The position numbers and the translations under genes are program-made. 7,246 nt of DNA, from positions 1-7,246 of the forward strand of contig JAMDBH010000116.1 in NCBI GenBank assembly GCA_023487615.1, given 5' to 3'. The DNA is from Gammaproteobacteria bacterium. Lineage in GTDB: Bacteria > Pseudomonadota > Gammaproteobacteria > SURF-13. The notes below the pieces were generated by a model that searched no databases, was not told the DNA's origin, and was given only the letters and a program-made list of their open reading frames with translations. Positions 1-5,821 of this stretch are shown here, piece by piece (position 1 is the first letter of the stretch; the number at the start of each line of letters is the position of its first letter).

Positions 1-21
1 AGATATGATACCAGCAGGGCT
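1..21 (+). repeat. Left copy of a 21-bp inverted repeat (start of E1 alpha)
   Basis: The first 21 bases of the window (beginning AGATATGATACC and ending AGCAGGGCT) recur exactly as the reverse complement at 2721-2741. The repeat holds the ATG and first codons of the E1 alpha gene (MIPAGL). The copies diverge at base 22, although TCGGTA follows in both after a one-base offset. The left limit is set by the window edge, so the true repeat may be longer. A 21-base exact match is not expected by chance in 7 kb. Confidence 0.93.
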
Positions 22-973
22 ATCGGTAGCTGATTTGTTGGCTATGTATCGCAAGATGGTTCTGGCCCGCACTTTTGAGGATCAGGTCTATTATCTCTTC
101 CTGCGCGGCGGTATGCCCGGCACCGTGCACCAGTCGCAGGGACAGGAAGCGGTCGCCGTCGGTGTGAGCAGCGCGCTGCAACCCGGTGATTTCCTGATGG
201 CCGGCCACCGGCCCCACGGCCACGCGCTGGCAAAGGGCATCACCGCACGTGCGGCGATGGCCGAGTTGTTCGCCAAGGAAGCAGGGTGCAGCCGCGGCAA
301 GGGTGGCTCCATGCACCTGGGCGATCCTGACGTGGGCATGATCTGTTCTCTGGCGATTGTCGGCGCAGGCTGCACCATCGCTCCGGGCATGGCCTTAGCG
401 TTCAAGTTACGCGGGACGAAGCAGGTTGCCGCCACCATCTTTGGCGATGGCGGCTCCAACGAAGGCGCTTTCCACGAGGGGCTGAACTTTGCCGCCGTGC
501 GGCAACTCCCGGTGATATTTGTTTGTGAGAATAATCTGTACGGTGCTTCCACGGCCTACAACCAGGTATCGTTAGTGACTAACGTAGCCGACCGCGCCTG
601 CGCCTATGGCATCACCGGCCAGATCGCCGACGGCATGGACGTTTTGGCCGTTTATCAGGCTATGACCGAGGCTATCGCCCGTGCCCGCGCCGGTGGTGGC
701 CCGACCCTCTTGGAGTGCAAGACTTACCGCTTTGGCGGGCATAGCCGCAGCGACCGCACGGCCTATCGCCCGAAGGAGGAAGCGGAAGCCTGGAAACAGC
801 GAGACCCCATTACTCTCTTGGGCAATAGGTTGCTGGCCGAGGGTCTGGCAACCGACGAGCAACTGGCGGCGCTCCGGCGCGAGGTGGATGAAGAGGTTGC
901 CGACGCCATCACCTTCGCTCAAAACGCGCCCTCTCCGGCGGCTGAGGAGGCTTTGGAAGATGTCTTCGCTTAA
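5..973 (+). CDS. 2-oxoacid dehydrogenase E1 component, alpha subunit (pyruvate/acetoin dehydrogenase type)
   Basis: This is the thiamine-diphosphate-binding alpha subunit of an E1 component. With the beta subunit it decarboxylates a 2-oxoacid and passes the acyl group to the lipoyl arm of E2 in the cytoplasm. The 322-residue length is usual for the alpha2beta2 family. The TPP motif is clear: GDG at residues 147-149 and NN at 176-177. The conserved loop YRFGGHSRSD (241-250) carries the His and Ser residues typical of E1 alpha. The AELFAKEAGCSRGKGGSMH stretch (86-104) also fits the PDH/AcoA family. The ATG at 5 gives a normal N-terminus, but its ribosome binding site would lie beyond the left edge. 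A copy of this start with an AAGGAG site lies inverted at 2748-2721. The stop overlaps the next gene by 14 bases. Motifs do not separate pyruvate from acetoin or branched-chain substrates, so no symbol is given. Confidence 0.93.
   Translation: MIPAGLSVADLLAMYRKMVLARTFEDQVYYLFLRGGMPGTVHQSQGQEAVAVGVSSALQPGDFLMAGHRPHGHALAKGITARAAMAELFAKEAGCSRGKGGSMHLGDPDVGMICSLAIVGAGCTIAPGMALAFKLRGTKQVAATIFGDGGSNEGAFHEGLNFAAVRQLPVIFVCENNLYGASTAYNQVSLVTNVADRACAYGITGQIADGMDVLAVYQAMTEAIARARAGGGPTLLECKTYRFGGHSRSDRTAYRPKEEAEAWKQRDPITLLGNRLLAEGLATDEQLAALRREVDEEVADAITFAQNAPSPAAEEALEDVFA
944..950 (+). promoter_or_regulatory. Ribosome binding site for E1 beta (start at 960)
   Basis: GAGGAGG lies nine bases before the ATG at 960, inside the last codons of E1 alpha. 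It is a better Shine-Dalgarno than anything before the alternative ATG at 996, where only AAAGG is found 11 bases upstream. It therefore favours 960 and translational coupling to E1 alpha, though it also encodes EEA of E1 alpha and could be fortuitous. Confidence 0.6.
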
Positions 974-2042
974 ACTACTAAAGGTAAAAGAAGTGATGTC
1001 GGACCCACAAACAGGGGCTGCGAAACCGGAACGGCGGCTGACCATCGGAGAAGCCTTACGCGAAGCTATTGCCGAAGAGATGCGACGCGATGAATCGGTG
1101 TTTCTCATCGGTGAGGATATCGGTGTGCCGGGCGGCTTTGGGGGCGCGTTCGGCGTCTATCTAGGCTTGCCCGAAGAATTCGGGCACACGCGCATCATTG
1201 ACACGCCGATCAGCGAAAAGGCAGTTCTCGGCGCGGCCATCGGCGCGGCGATGATGGGGATGCGGCCCATCGCCGATTTGCAATACGGCGATTTCATCTA
1301 TTGCTGCATGGATGAGTTTGCCAACGAAGCGCCCAAGATTCGCTATATGTCGGGCGGCAAGCTCAAGATTCCGTTGGTATTCCGCGCGCCGGTAGGAGCG
1401 ACCCGCCGCGGGGCGCAACACGGTCAAAGCCCGGAAACTCTCGCCATGCACATCCCTGGCTGGAAGGTCGTTTGCGTGTCCGATGCCTACGATGCGAAGG
1501 GCTTGTTGAAGACCGCCGTGCGGGACGATAACCCGGTCGTCATCTTTGAACACAAACTTTTGTATGGTTCCAAAGGCCGCGAGCAGGCGGGCGGCTTTGA
1601 CCTGACCTGCCCGGTGCCGCAAGAAGAATACACGATTCCTTTTGGGCAGGCCAAGATACGCCGCGCGGGAAGCCACGTGACGGTGGTGGCGACGCACATC
1701 ATGCTCTACCGCGCTCTCGTCGCCGCGGAAACGCTGGCGCAAGAAGGCATCGAGGTAGAGGTGATTGACCCGCGCACACTGGTGCCGTTGGATAAAGAGA
1801 CGATTCTAAATTCCGTCGTGAAAACCGGGCGGCTGGTAACCGCCCACGAAGATAACCTGACGGCAGGCTGGGGGGCCGAGCTGGCCGCGCTGGCCGCCTC
1901 CGAGTGCTTCTATAACCTGGAAGCGCCGATTCAGCGGGTAGCAAGCTACGATGTCCCGATTCCTTTTGCGCCGGTCATGGAAGATTACGTGGTACCGAGC
2001 GTCGAGCGGATTATCAAGGCGATTCGCGCCACGCTCAAGTAG
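960..2042 (+). CDS. 2-oxoacid dehydrogenase E1 component, beta subunit
   Basis: This is the partner of E1 alpha, completing the TPP-dependent active site and docking onto E2. The 360-residue product has the transketolase pyrimidine-binding domain first (about 26-200) and the transketolase C-terminal domain after it (about 225-355). Family landmarks are GEDIGVPGG (51-59), RIIDTPISEKAVLGAAIG (78-95) and RRGAQHGQS (149-157). Glu86 aligns with the cofactor-activating Glu of DTPISE in human PDH E1 beta, and His154 with its active-site His. The end is also typical (DVPIPFAP, VERIIKAI). ATG 960 is chosen because GAGGAGG precedes it at good spacing and it overlaps the E1 alpha stop. ATG 996 (MSDPQTG) would give 348 residues and is a fair alternative, since similarity to the family starts only at about residue 26. 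In-frame sequence upstream of 960 is a shadow of E1 alpha. Confidence 0.93.
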   Translation: MSSLKLLKVKEVMSDPQTGAAKPERRLTIGEALREAIAEEMRRDESVFLIGEDIGVPGGFGGAFGVYLGLPEEFGHTRIIDTPISEKAVLGAAIGAAMMGMRPIADLQYGDFIYCCMDEFANEAPKIRYMSGGKLKIPLVFRAPVGATRRGAQHGQSPETLAMHIPGWKVVCVSDAYDAKGLLKTAVRDDNPVVIFEHKLLYGSKGREQAGGFDLTCPVPQEEYTIPFGQAKIRRAGSHVTVVATHIMLYRALVAAETLAQEGIEVEVIDPRTLVPLDKETILNSVVKTGRLVTAHEDNLTAGWGAELAALAASECFYNLEAPIQRVASYDVPIPFAPVMEDYVVPSVERIIKAIRATLK

Positions 2043-2063
2043 GTGCTCACCGCAACAGCTAAA

Positions 2064-2160
2064 CCTCTCCCCCCCTGCCCCGCACGGCCTGCGGCCCGCG
2101 GGGCTTCCCCCTCCTCTCCCCGCTGCGGGGAGAGGAGGGGGCAAAGGGGGAGAAGAGAGG
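2064..2160. repeat. Compound palindromic G+C-rich element between E1 beta and E2
   Basis: Most of the 163-base gap between E1 beta and E2 is a nested palindrome. Its core is a perfect 17-bp inverted repeat (CCCCCTCCTCTCCCCGC at 2107-2123, reverse complement at 2125-2141) around one central base. A second stem (GCCCCGC 2077-2083 with GCGGGGC 2098-2104, plus inner GGCC/GGCC at 2086-2089 and 2093-2096) precedes it. CCTCTC (2064-2069) and GAGAGG (2155-2160) bound the whole. No T-run follows, so it is not a standard intrinsic terminator. It looks like the dispersed REP-like C-tract palindromes seen in many G+C-rich genomes. In mRNA it could lower or uncouple expression of E2, or stabilise the upstream message. 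Confidence 0.85.
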
Positions 2161-2192
2161 TCGTGCCGCCTTCATACCCCTAGACAATTATT

Positions 2193-2196
2193 AGGA
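2193..2196 (+). promoter_or_regulatory. Ribosome binding site for E2
   Basis: AGGA stands nine bases before the ATG at 2206. The site is modest, but it is the only plausible one and agrees with the lipoyl domain beginning a few residues after this ATG. Confidence 0.5.
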
Positions 2197-2205
2197 TGAA
2201 TACCG

Positions 2206-3003
2206 ATGTCAGAAGAGATCAACATGCCCTCCTTAGGGCAGACCACCGAAGATATCAGGATATTGGTGTGGCATAAGGCCGAAGGCGATGCGGTCAAACA
2301 GGGAGACGTGCTCCTGGAAGTGGAGACCGACAAGGCGACGTTGGAGGTCGAAGCATACACTTCCGGCGTTCTCCTGAAGATCATACGACTTGCAGGTGAG
2401 GTTGTGGAAGCCGGGAGCCCTATTGCCATCATCGGCCAAGTGGGCGAGTCCGCCGCAACTCCCGCTCAGGCTGCTGCCGTACCGGCTTCTACCACCGTCG
2501 CTCCGTCTCCCTTTCCGGCTCAGGCAGTCGCGGCTGTGCCGGGGAAGGTACTGGCTTCGCCGGTGGCGCGCAAGCTGGCGCTGGATCGGGGGATTGACAT
2601 CGCCCAGGTGCCCGGCAGCGGCCCCGGCGGACGCGTGGAGAAAGAGGACGTCCTGGCATATGTGCAGCGTAAAGAGGCTGCCGCGCTTGTCTCCGCCCTC
2701 GCCGCGCCTCAGATTACCGAAGCCCTGCTGGTATCATATCTGCTCCTTCATGATTATTTAGCCTTGAGGCGGAACCTAATTGAGACGGCCATGACAATGT
2801 TTGAACTTGCGGCCGCTGCCACAGGGGCAGGGGTCATTGCGTTGCGCGCGGGCAAAGCTGCGCTGCACTTCCGCTTCTTCTTCTGCCAGATAAGCCATCA
2901 CGTTGGCGGGTGCGCGCTCGGCCTTCAGCTCTGCGGCCATGACGCGCATAGGTTTATCCACGTGGTTAAAGAAAGCCTTGAAACCGGCGCACAGGTAATT
3001 TAA
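2206..3003 (+). CDS. Dihydrolipoamide acyltransferase (E2) N-terminal part: lipoyl and E3-binding domains; catalytic domain missing, aberrant C-terminus
   Basis: E2 carries acyl groups on a lipoylated lysine and forms the core of the complex. Residues 1-78 are a full biotinyl/lipoyl domain with ETDKATLEVEA, making Lys43 the lipoylation site. An Ala/Pro-rich linker follows (82-112), then a peripheral subunit-binding domain (about 114-153; KVLASPVARKLALDRGIDI, GSGPGGRVEKEDVLAYV). The ~230-residue acyltransferase domain that should come next is absent: there is no HXXXD-type motif and the ORF is only 265 residues against a usual 400 or more. Residues up to about 171 (AAPQITE) still read like an E2 linker. 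Residues 172-179 come from the inverted copy of the E1 alpha start, and residues 191-265 are antisense to the maturase gene. The tail is thus non-native, produced by an inverted junction at about 2710-2720. The gene is either broken in this genome or only appears so because of a chimeric join. A deliberate short lipoyl/E3-binding protein is less likely. Confidence 0.85.
   Translation: MSEEINMPSLGQTTEDIRILVWHKAEGDAVKQGDVLLEVETDKATLEVEAYTSGVLLKIIRLAGEVVEAGSPIAIIGQVGESAATPAQAAAVPASTTVAPSPFPAQAVAAVPGKVLASPVARKLALDRGIDIAQVPGSGPGGRVEKEDVLAYVQRKEAAALVSALAAPQITEALLVSYLLLHDYLALRRNLIETAMTMFELAAAATGAGVIALRAGKAALHFRFFFCQISHHVGGCALGLQLCGHDAHRFIHVVKESLETGAQVI
2721..2741 (-). repeat. Right copy of the 21-bp inverted repeat (orphan E1 alpha start)
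   Basis: Read on the minus strand, 2741-2721 is identical to window bases 1-21. It holds an ATG at 2737-2735 followed by codons for IPAGL, then CGG and a stop at 2716-2714, so only MIPAGLR is encoded here. After the 21 identical bases comes TCGGTA, also present at 23-28 of the window one base later. Beyond about 2710 the strand is the reverse complement of E2 linker sequence, with no resemblance to E1 alpha. It marks the join between E2-derived and maturase-linked DNA. Confidence 0.92.
2743..2748 (-). promoter_or_regulatory. Orphan Shine-Dalgarno for the inverted E1 alpha start
   Basis: On the minus strand AAGGAG precedes the orphan ATG (2737) by five bases. It is a strong ribosome binding site placed 27 bases beyond the maturase stop codon. 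Its fit to the E1 alpha start suggests that the intact E1 alpha gene normally follows the maturase in the same direction, about 38 bases downstream. Confidence 0.7.
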
Positions 3004-4104
3004 TCCAGGCTCCCCATCGGGTGTATAGATGACACGATCCTTAGGGCAGCCGCCGTTGCACACGAACCGCACCTCGCACTCGCGGCAATAGCGCGGCAGC
3101 GTGTCTTTCTTCGCCTGGCCGAACCGCATTTGCTGCTCCGACGCCACCATATCCAACAGCGGGATCTCTTGGATGTTTCCCAGTTTGTACCGCGGTTCCA
3201 CAAAATGGTCACACGAATAGAGATCGCCGTTGTGCTCCATCGCCAATGCGCTGCCGCAGGTCTCCTCAAAGATGCAGAGCCCCGGTCGCTGGCCTACCCA
3301 GGCCGCGAGCGCCACGTCGAAAATCTGCACGAAGACGCGCCCCACGTCGCGCCGTACCCATTCGTCAAATATGGCGATGAGAAAATCGCCATATTGCCGC
3401 GCCGTCACCGAGCGGGGTGTAACCTTCTCGCCTTCTTGAAAACCGGTGCCGTTATCTCGTTCTACAATAGGGATGAACTGGATAAACTGCGTGCCAATCT
3501 CGTCCCGCAAGAAACGATAGACATCCAACGGCTGCCCGGCGTTGGCCGCGTGCACGGTTGTCAGGATGTTGAACTCTACGTGATGCCGCTTCAGAAGCGC
3601 GATACCGGCCATCACCCGGTCGAAGGTCGGCTGGCCTCCCTTGTCCACCCGATAGAAGTCGTGCAGGTTGCGCGGCCCATCCAGGCTGACACCCAGGAGG
3701 AAGTCATTGTCACGGAAGAACTCGCACCACGTCTCATCAAGGGTTGTGCCGTTGGTTTGCAACGCATTGTGCACGCGCATTCCCGGACGTTTGTATTTCT
3801 GCTGCAGCGACACCGCCAACCGGAAGAAATCCAACCCCATCAGTGTGGGCTCACCCCCTTGCCAGGCAAAGGTGACTTCCGGCACACGCTGGGCGGCGAT
3901 GTATTGGCGGGTGTATTCTTCCAGCAGGTCGTTTGCCATGCGGAAACGGCTGCCGGGGTAGAGCATCTCCTTTGAGAGAAAATAGCAGTAAGCACAATCC
4001 AGATTACAGATCGCACCCCGCGGCTTTAGCATGATATGAAACGCGGGCGGGGCATCTTGTTTCGGATCAGTCGTCGCTTCCATCTCTTTTATCCACCGGC
4101 TCAT
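2776..4104 (-). CDS. Anaerobic sulfatase-maturating enzyme (radical SAM, SPASM) with C-terminal SEC-C motif
   Basis: This is a cytoplasmic radical SAM enzyme that oxidises the active-site Cys or Ser of a sulfatase to formylglycine without oxygen. The 442-residue product has the CX3CX2C cluster motif at Cys33, Cys37 and Cys40 (CNLDCAYC) and the GGEP SAM motif at 83-86. Eight further cysteines (277, 283, 298, 340, 343, 349, 353, 372) match the spacing of the two auxiliary [4Fe-4S] clusters of the SPASM domain in characterised anSMEs. Asp299 in YSCDH aligns with their proposed catalytic Asp. Residues 424-439 (DPCPCGSGRKFKHCHG) are a SEC-C zinc-binding motif with Cys426, Cys428, Cys437 and His438, an extra tail absent from the minimal family. 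ATG 4104 is the longest start. ATG 4083 (MEATTDPK) has GGTGG nine bases upstream and may be the true one. The sulfatase gene lies 69 bases upstream on the same strand and is the obvious client. Confidence 0.93.
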   Translation of the reverse strand: MSRWIKEMEATTDPKQDAPPAFHIMLKPRGAICNLDCAYCYFLSKEMLYPGSRFRMANDLLEEYTRQYIAAQRVPEVTFAWQGGEPTLMGLDFFRLAVSLQQKYKRPGMRVHNALQTNGTTLDETWCEFFRDNDFLLGVSLDGPRNLHDFYRVDKGGQPTFDRVMAGIALLKRHHVEFNILTTVHAANAGQPLDVYRFLRDEIGTQFIQFIPIVERDNGTGFQEGEKVTPRSVTARQYGDFLIAIFDEWVRRDVGRVFVQIFDVALAAWVGQRPGLCIFEETCGSALAMEHNGDLYSCDHFVEPRYKLGNIQEIPLLDMVASEQQMRFGQAKKDTLPRYCRECEVRFVCNGGCPKDRVIYTPDGEPGLNYLCAGFKAFFNHVDKPMRVMAAELKAERAPANVMAYLAEEEAEVQRSFARAQRNDPCPCGSGRKFKHCHGRLN

Positions 4105-4173
4105 ATATAACGTTCATCCCAAGCGTCCGACCTTCACAATTTCTGTGACCGCACGAATTACCATACCCTAATC

Positions 4174-5733
4174 CTAAGCACCGCTTACCATACGCGGTAG
4201 GCTGAAGTCACTCATACACACCTGATCCAGAAGCAATGCCGTCAAGTCGCTGCGCAAGGAACGGCGGTCGGGCTCGGCCCACAGGTTGTGCAATTCCTGT
4301 GGGTCTTCCTGGAGGTCGAAGAGTTCCCCCCACGGCTGCCCCACGTACCAGGTAAATCTATAGCGCTCGGTAACCAACGTTCGCAGCCGTAAGCCGGAGG
4401 CATCGTCGTCGTGGTCCACCAAGGCACTTTCGCGCGTAGGCCCAACGCCACCTTCCAGAATAGGCCGCAGCGAATGGCCGGGCCACGGCGCGGGTGCGTT
4501 GGGGTGCAGCGGCTTCTCCGCGTCGGGATACACCGGGACCGGCACGCCGCAGAGATCGAGAATCGTCGGCGCAAAATCCAAAAGACTGACGATGTTACCG
4601 GAAGCTCTCCCCGGCACAATGTGGCCCGGCCAACTCCAGATGAAGGGAACCCGGATCAAGCCGTCAAAGTGGAAAGGCCCTTTTTGTTGCAGCCAATGAT
4701 CACCCATCATGTCGCCGTGATCGGAGAGATAGATGACTATGGTATTCTCCTGTAGTCCCAGATCTTCCAACGCATCCAACACGCGGCCCAGGTTGGCGTC
4801 AACGTTGCTGACCATGGCGTAGGTGCGGGCCATGATGGTAGATGTGGTATCGTACCAGCGGTTCAACGGCGTCGGCATTCCTACCACCCGGTATGGCTCG
4901 GTCTGGACGCGAGCAAAAAAAGGTGGCAAATCGGTCAATTCCCCCTCGCGCCGCGTGGGTGTTAGCATCTCTGCCGGATCATACAAGCTAAAATAGGGGT
5001 CGGGAGCGTGATAGGGATGGTGGGGATCGGGAAAGGAGCACCAACAGAAGAAAGGCTGTTGGGTATTGCTCTGCTCTCGAAGGAAGTCAATGACGTGATC
5101 GGCAATCCAATGGCTGTGGTGCAGTTCAGCCGGGACGTGGGATTTGAATGTAGTTTGCCAGCCTTCACCCTTCTCTTTCTTATGCTGCTCTATGGCTGCA
5201 ACTGCTTCGGGCATCTCGTGCAGGAGCCAATTCCGGTACTCGCCCCAAAAGAAATCACCATGCCCGCAGACTAGATGCGCGCTTTGCAGGCCGTAGTAGG
5301 GCACCGGCAGTTGCCCGATGCGCCCGTTAAACCACATCTCTCTCGCCTCCGGCCACTCTACCGGGTTCAATTTGGCCGGGTCTGCGCCGTTCCGGGTGAC
5401 GAAAGGAGTCAGATGGAATTTTCCCACCCCATGGGTACGATAACCCGCCGTCGTCAGCGCAGAGCCAATCGTGGGAAGGCGCGGGTCAAGCGACATGCCG
5501 TTGGCGCGCATGCGGTGGCCGCGTACGCTCAACCCCGTCCAGAGGGTGGCACGCGATGGAGAACAGATAGGATTATTCACGTAACAACGTTGAAACCGCA
5601 CTCCACTCTCGGCCAGCCGGTCCAGGTTCGGCGTTTGGATGAGCGCGTTACCCGCGCAGCCGATGTGATCCGCGCGGTGCTGGTCGGTGACGAAGCATAA
5701 TACGTTTGGACGTTGTTTGTCTGCTGTAGCCAT
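4174..5733 (-). CDS. Cys-type sulfatase (alkaline phosphatase superfamily arylsulfatase)
   Basis: This enzyme hydrolyses a sulfate ester, probably on a sugar, using a formylglycine made from Cys57. The sulfatase signature PICSPSRATLWTG (55-67) contains CXPXR with Cys57 and Arg61. Other expected residues are the N-terminal metal site in VTDQHRAD (15-22; Asp17, with Gln18 where many members have Asp), GKFH (Lys105, His107), SDHGD (Asp338, His339) and Lys351 in QQKGPF. The C-terminus has the common family subdomain (ELFDLQEDPQELHNL, 470-484). Length 519 is normal. There is no signal peptide, so it is predicted cytoplasmic, as needed for modification by the cytoplasmic maturase next door. ATG 5733 is chosen because GAGGAG lies six bases upstream. 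The in-frame ATG at 5772 would add 13 residues that span this site. The substrate cannot be told from sequence; the neighbouring GH127 suggests a sulfated arabinose-containing glycan. Confidence 0.94.
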   Translation of the reverse strand: MATADKQRPNVLCFVTDQHRADHIGCAGNALIQTPNLDRLAESGVRFQRCYVNNPICSPSRATLWTGLSVRGHRMRANGMSLDPRLPTIGSALTTAGYRTHGVGKFHLTPFVTRNGADPAKLNPVEWPEAREMWFNGRIGQLPVPYYGLQSAHLVCGHGDFFWGEYRNWLLHEMPEAVAAIEQHKKEKGEGWQTTFKSHVPAELHHSHWIADHVIDFLREQSNTQQPFFCWCSFPDPHHPYHAPDPYFSLYDPAEMLTPTRREGELTDLPPFFARVQTEPYRVVGMPTPLNRWYDTTSTIMARTYAMVSNVDANLGRVLDALEDLGLQENTIVIYLSDHGDMMGDHWLQQKGPFHFDGLIRVPFIWSWPGHIVPGRASGNIVSLLDFAPTILDLCGVPVPVYPDAEKPLHPNAPAPWPGHSLRPILEGGVGPTRESALVDHDDDASGLRLRTLVTERYRFTWYVGQPWGELFDLQEDPQELHNLWAEPDRRSLRSDLTALLLDQVCMSDFSLPRMVSGA

Positions 5734-5739
5734 CTGATT

Positions 5740-5745
5740 CTCCTC
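5740..5745 (-). promoter_or_regulatory. Ribosome binding site of the sulfatase gene
   Basis: On the minus strand GAGGAG stands six bases before the ATG at 5733. It decides the start against the in-frame ATG at 5772. In the 88-base gap to the GH127 gene I see no convincing promoter or terminator, so the two genes are probably cotranscribed. Confidence 0.8.
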
Positions 5746-5821
5746 TTCCCGGAGTGTGGCGGTCTCGCACAATAGGAATTGGATAGGGTCTCTTGTTAGC
5801 CCCTAGCGATGCCTTGAAAGC

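Noticed and set aside
681..959. In-frame N-terminal extension of E1 beta back to 681
   Set aside because: It lies within E1 alpha in another frame, is Arg/Pro-rich, and no E1 beta has such an extension.
1161..1742. 193-codon minus-strand open frame inside E1 beta
   Set aside because: It is a shadow of the E1 beta coding strand with an Arg/His-rich translation.
2107..2141. Intrinsic terminator after E1 beta
   Set aside because: The stem is strong but is followed by CAAAGGGGG, not a T-run, on the plus strand, and E2 of the same complex follows.
2390..2761. A frameshift that might restore the E2 catalytic domain
   Set aside because: The other plus-strand frames after 2670 give no acyltransferase-like sequence and stop by 2761; from 2776 on, the DNA belongs to the maturase.
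3130..3975. 281-codon plus-strand open frame inside the maturase gene
   Set aside because: It is antisense to a well-supported radical SAM gene with all its motifs, has no recognisable domain, and is explained by codon bias in a G+C-rich gene.
4134..4148. TCACA-N5-TGTGA inverted repeat between the sulfatase and maturase
   Set aside because: The arms are only five bases and the repeat lies inside a probable operon, so it is too weak to call an operator.
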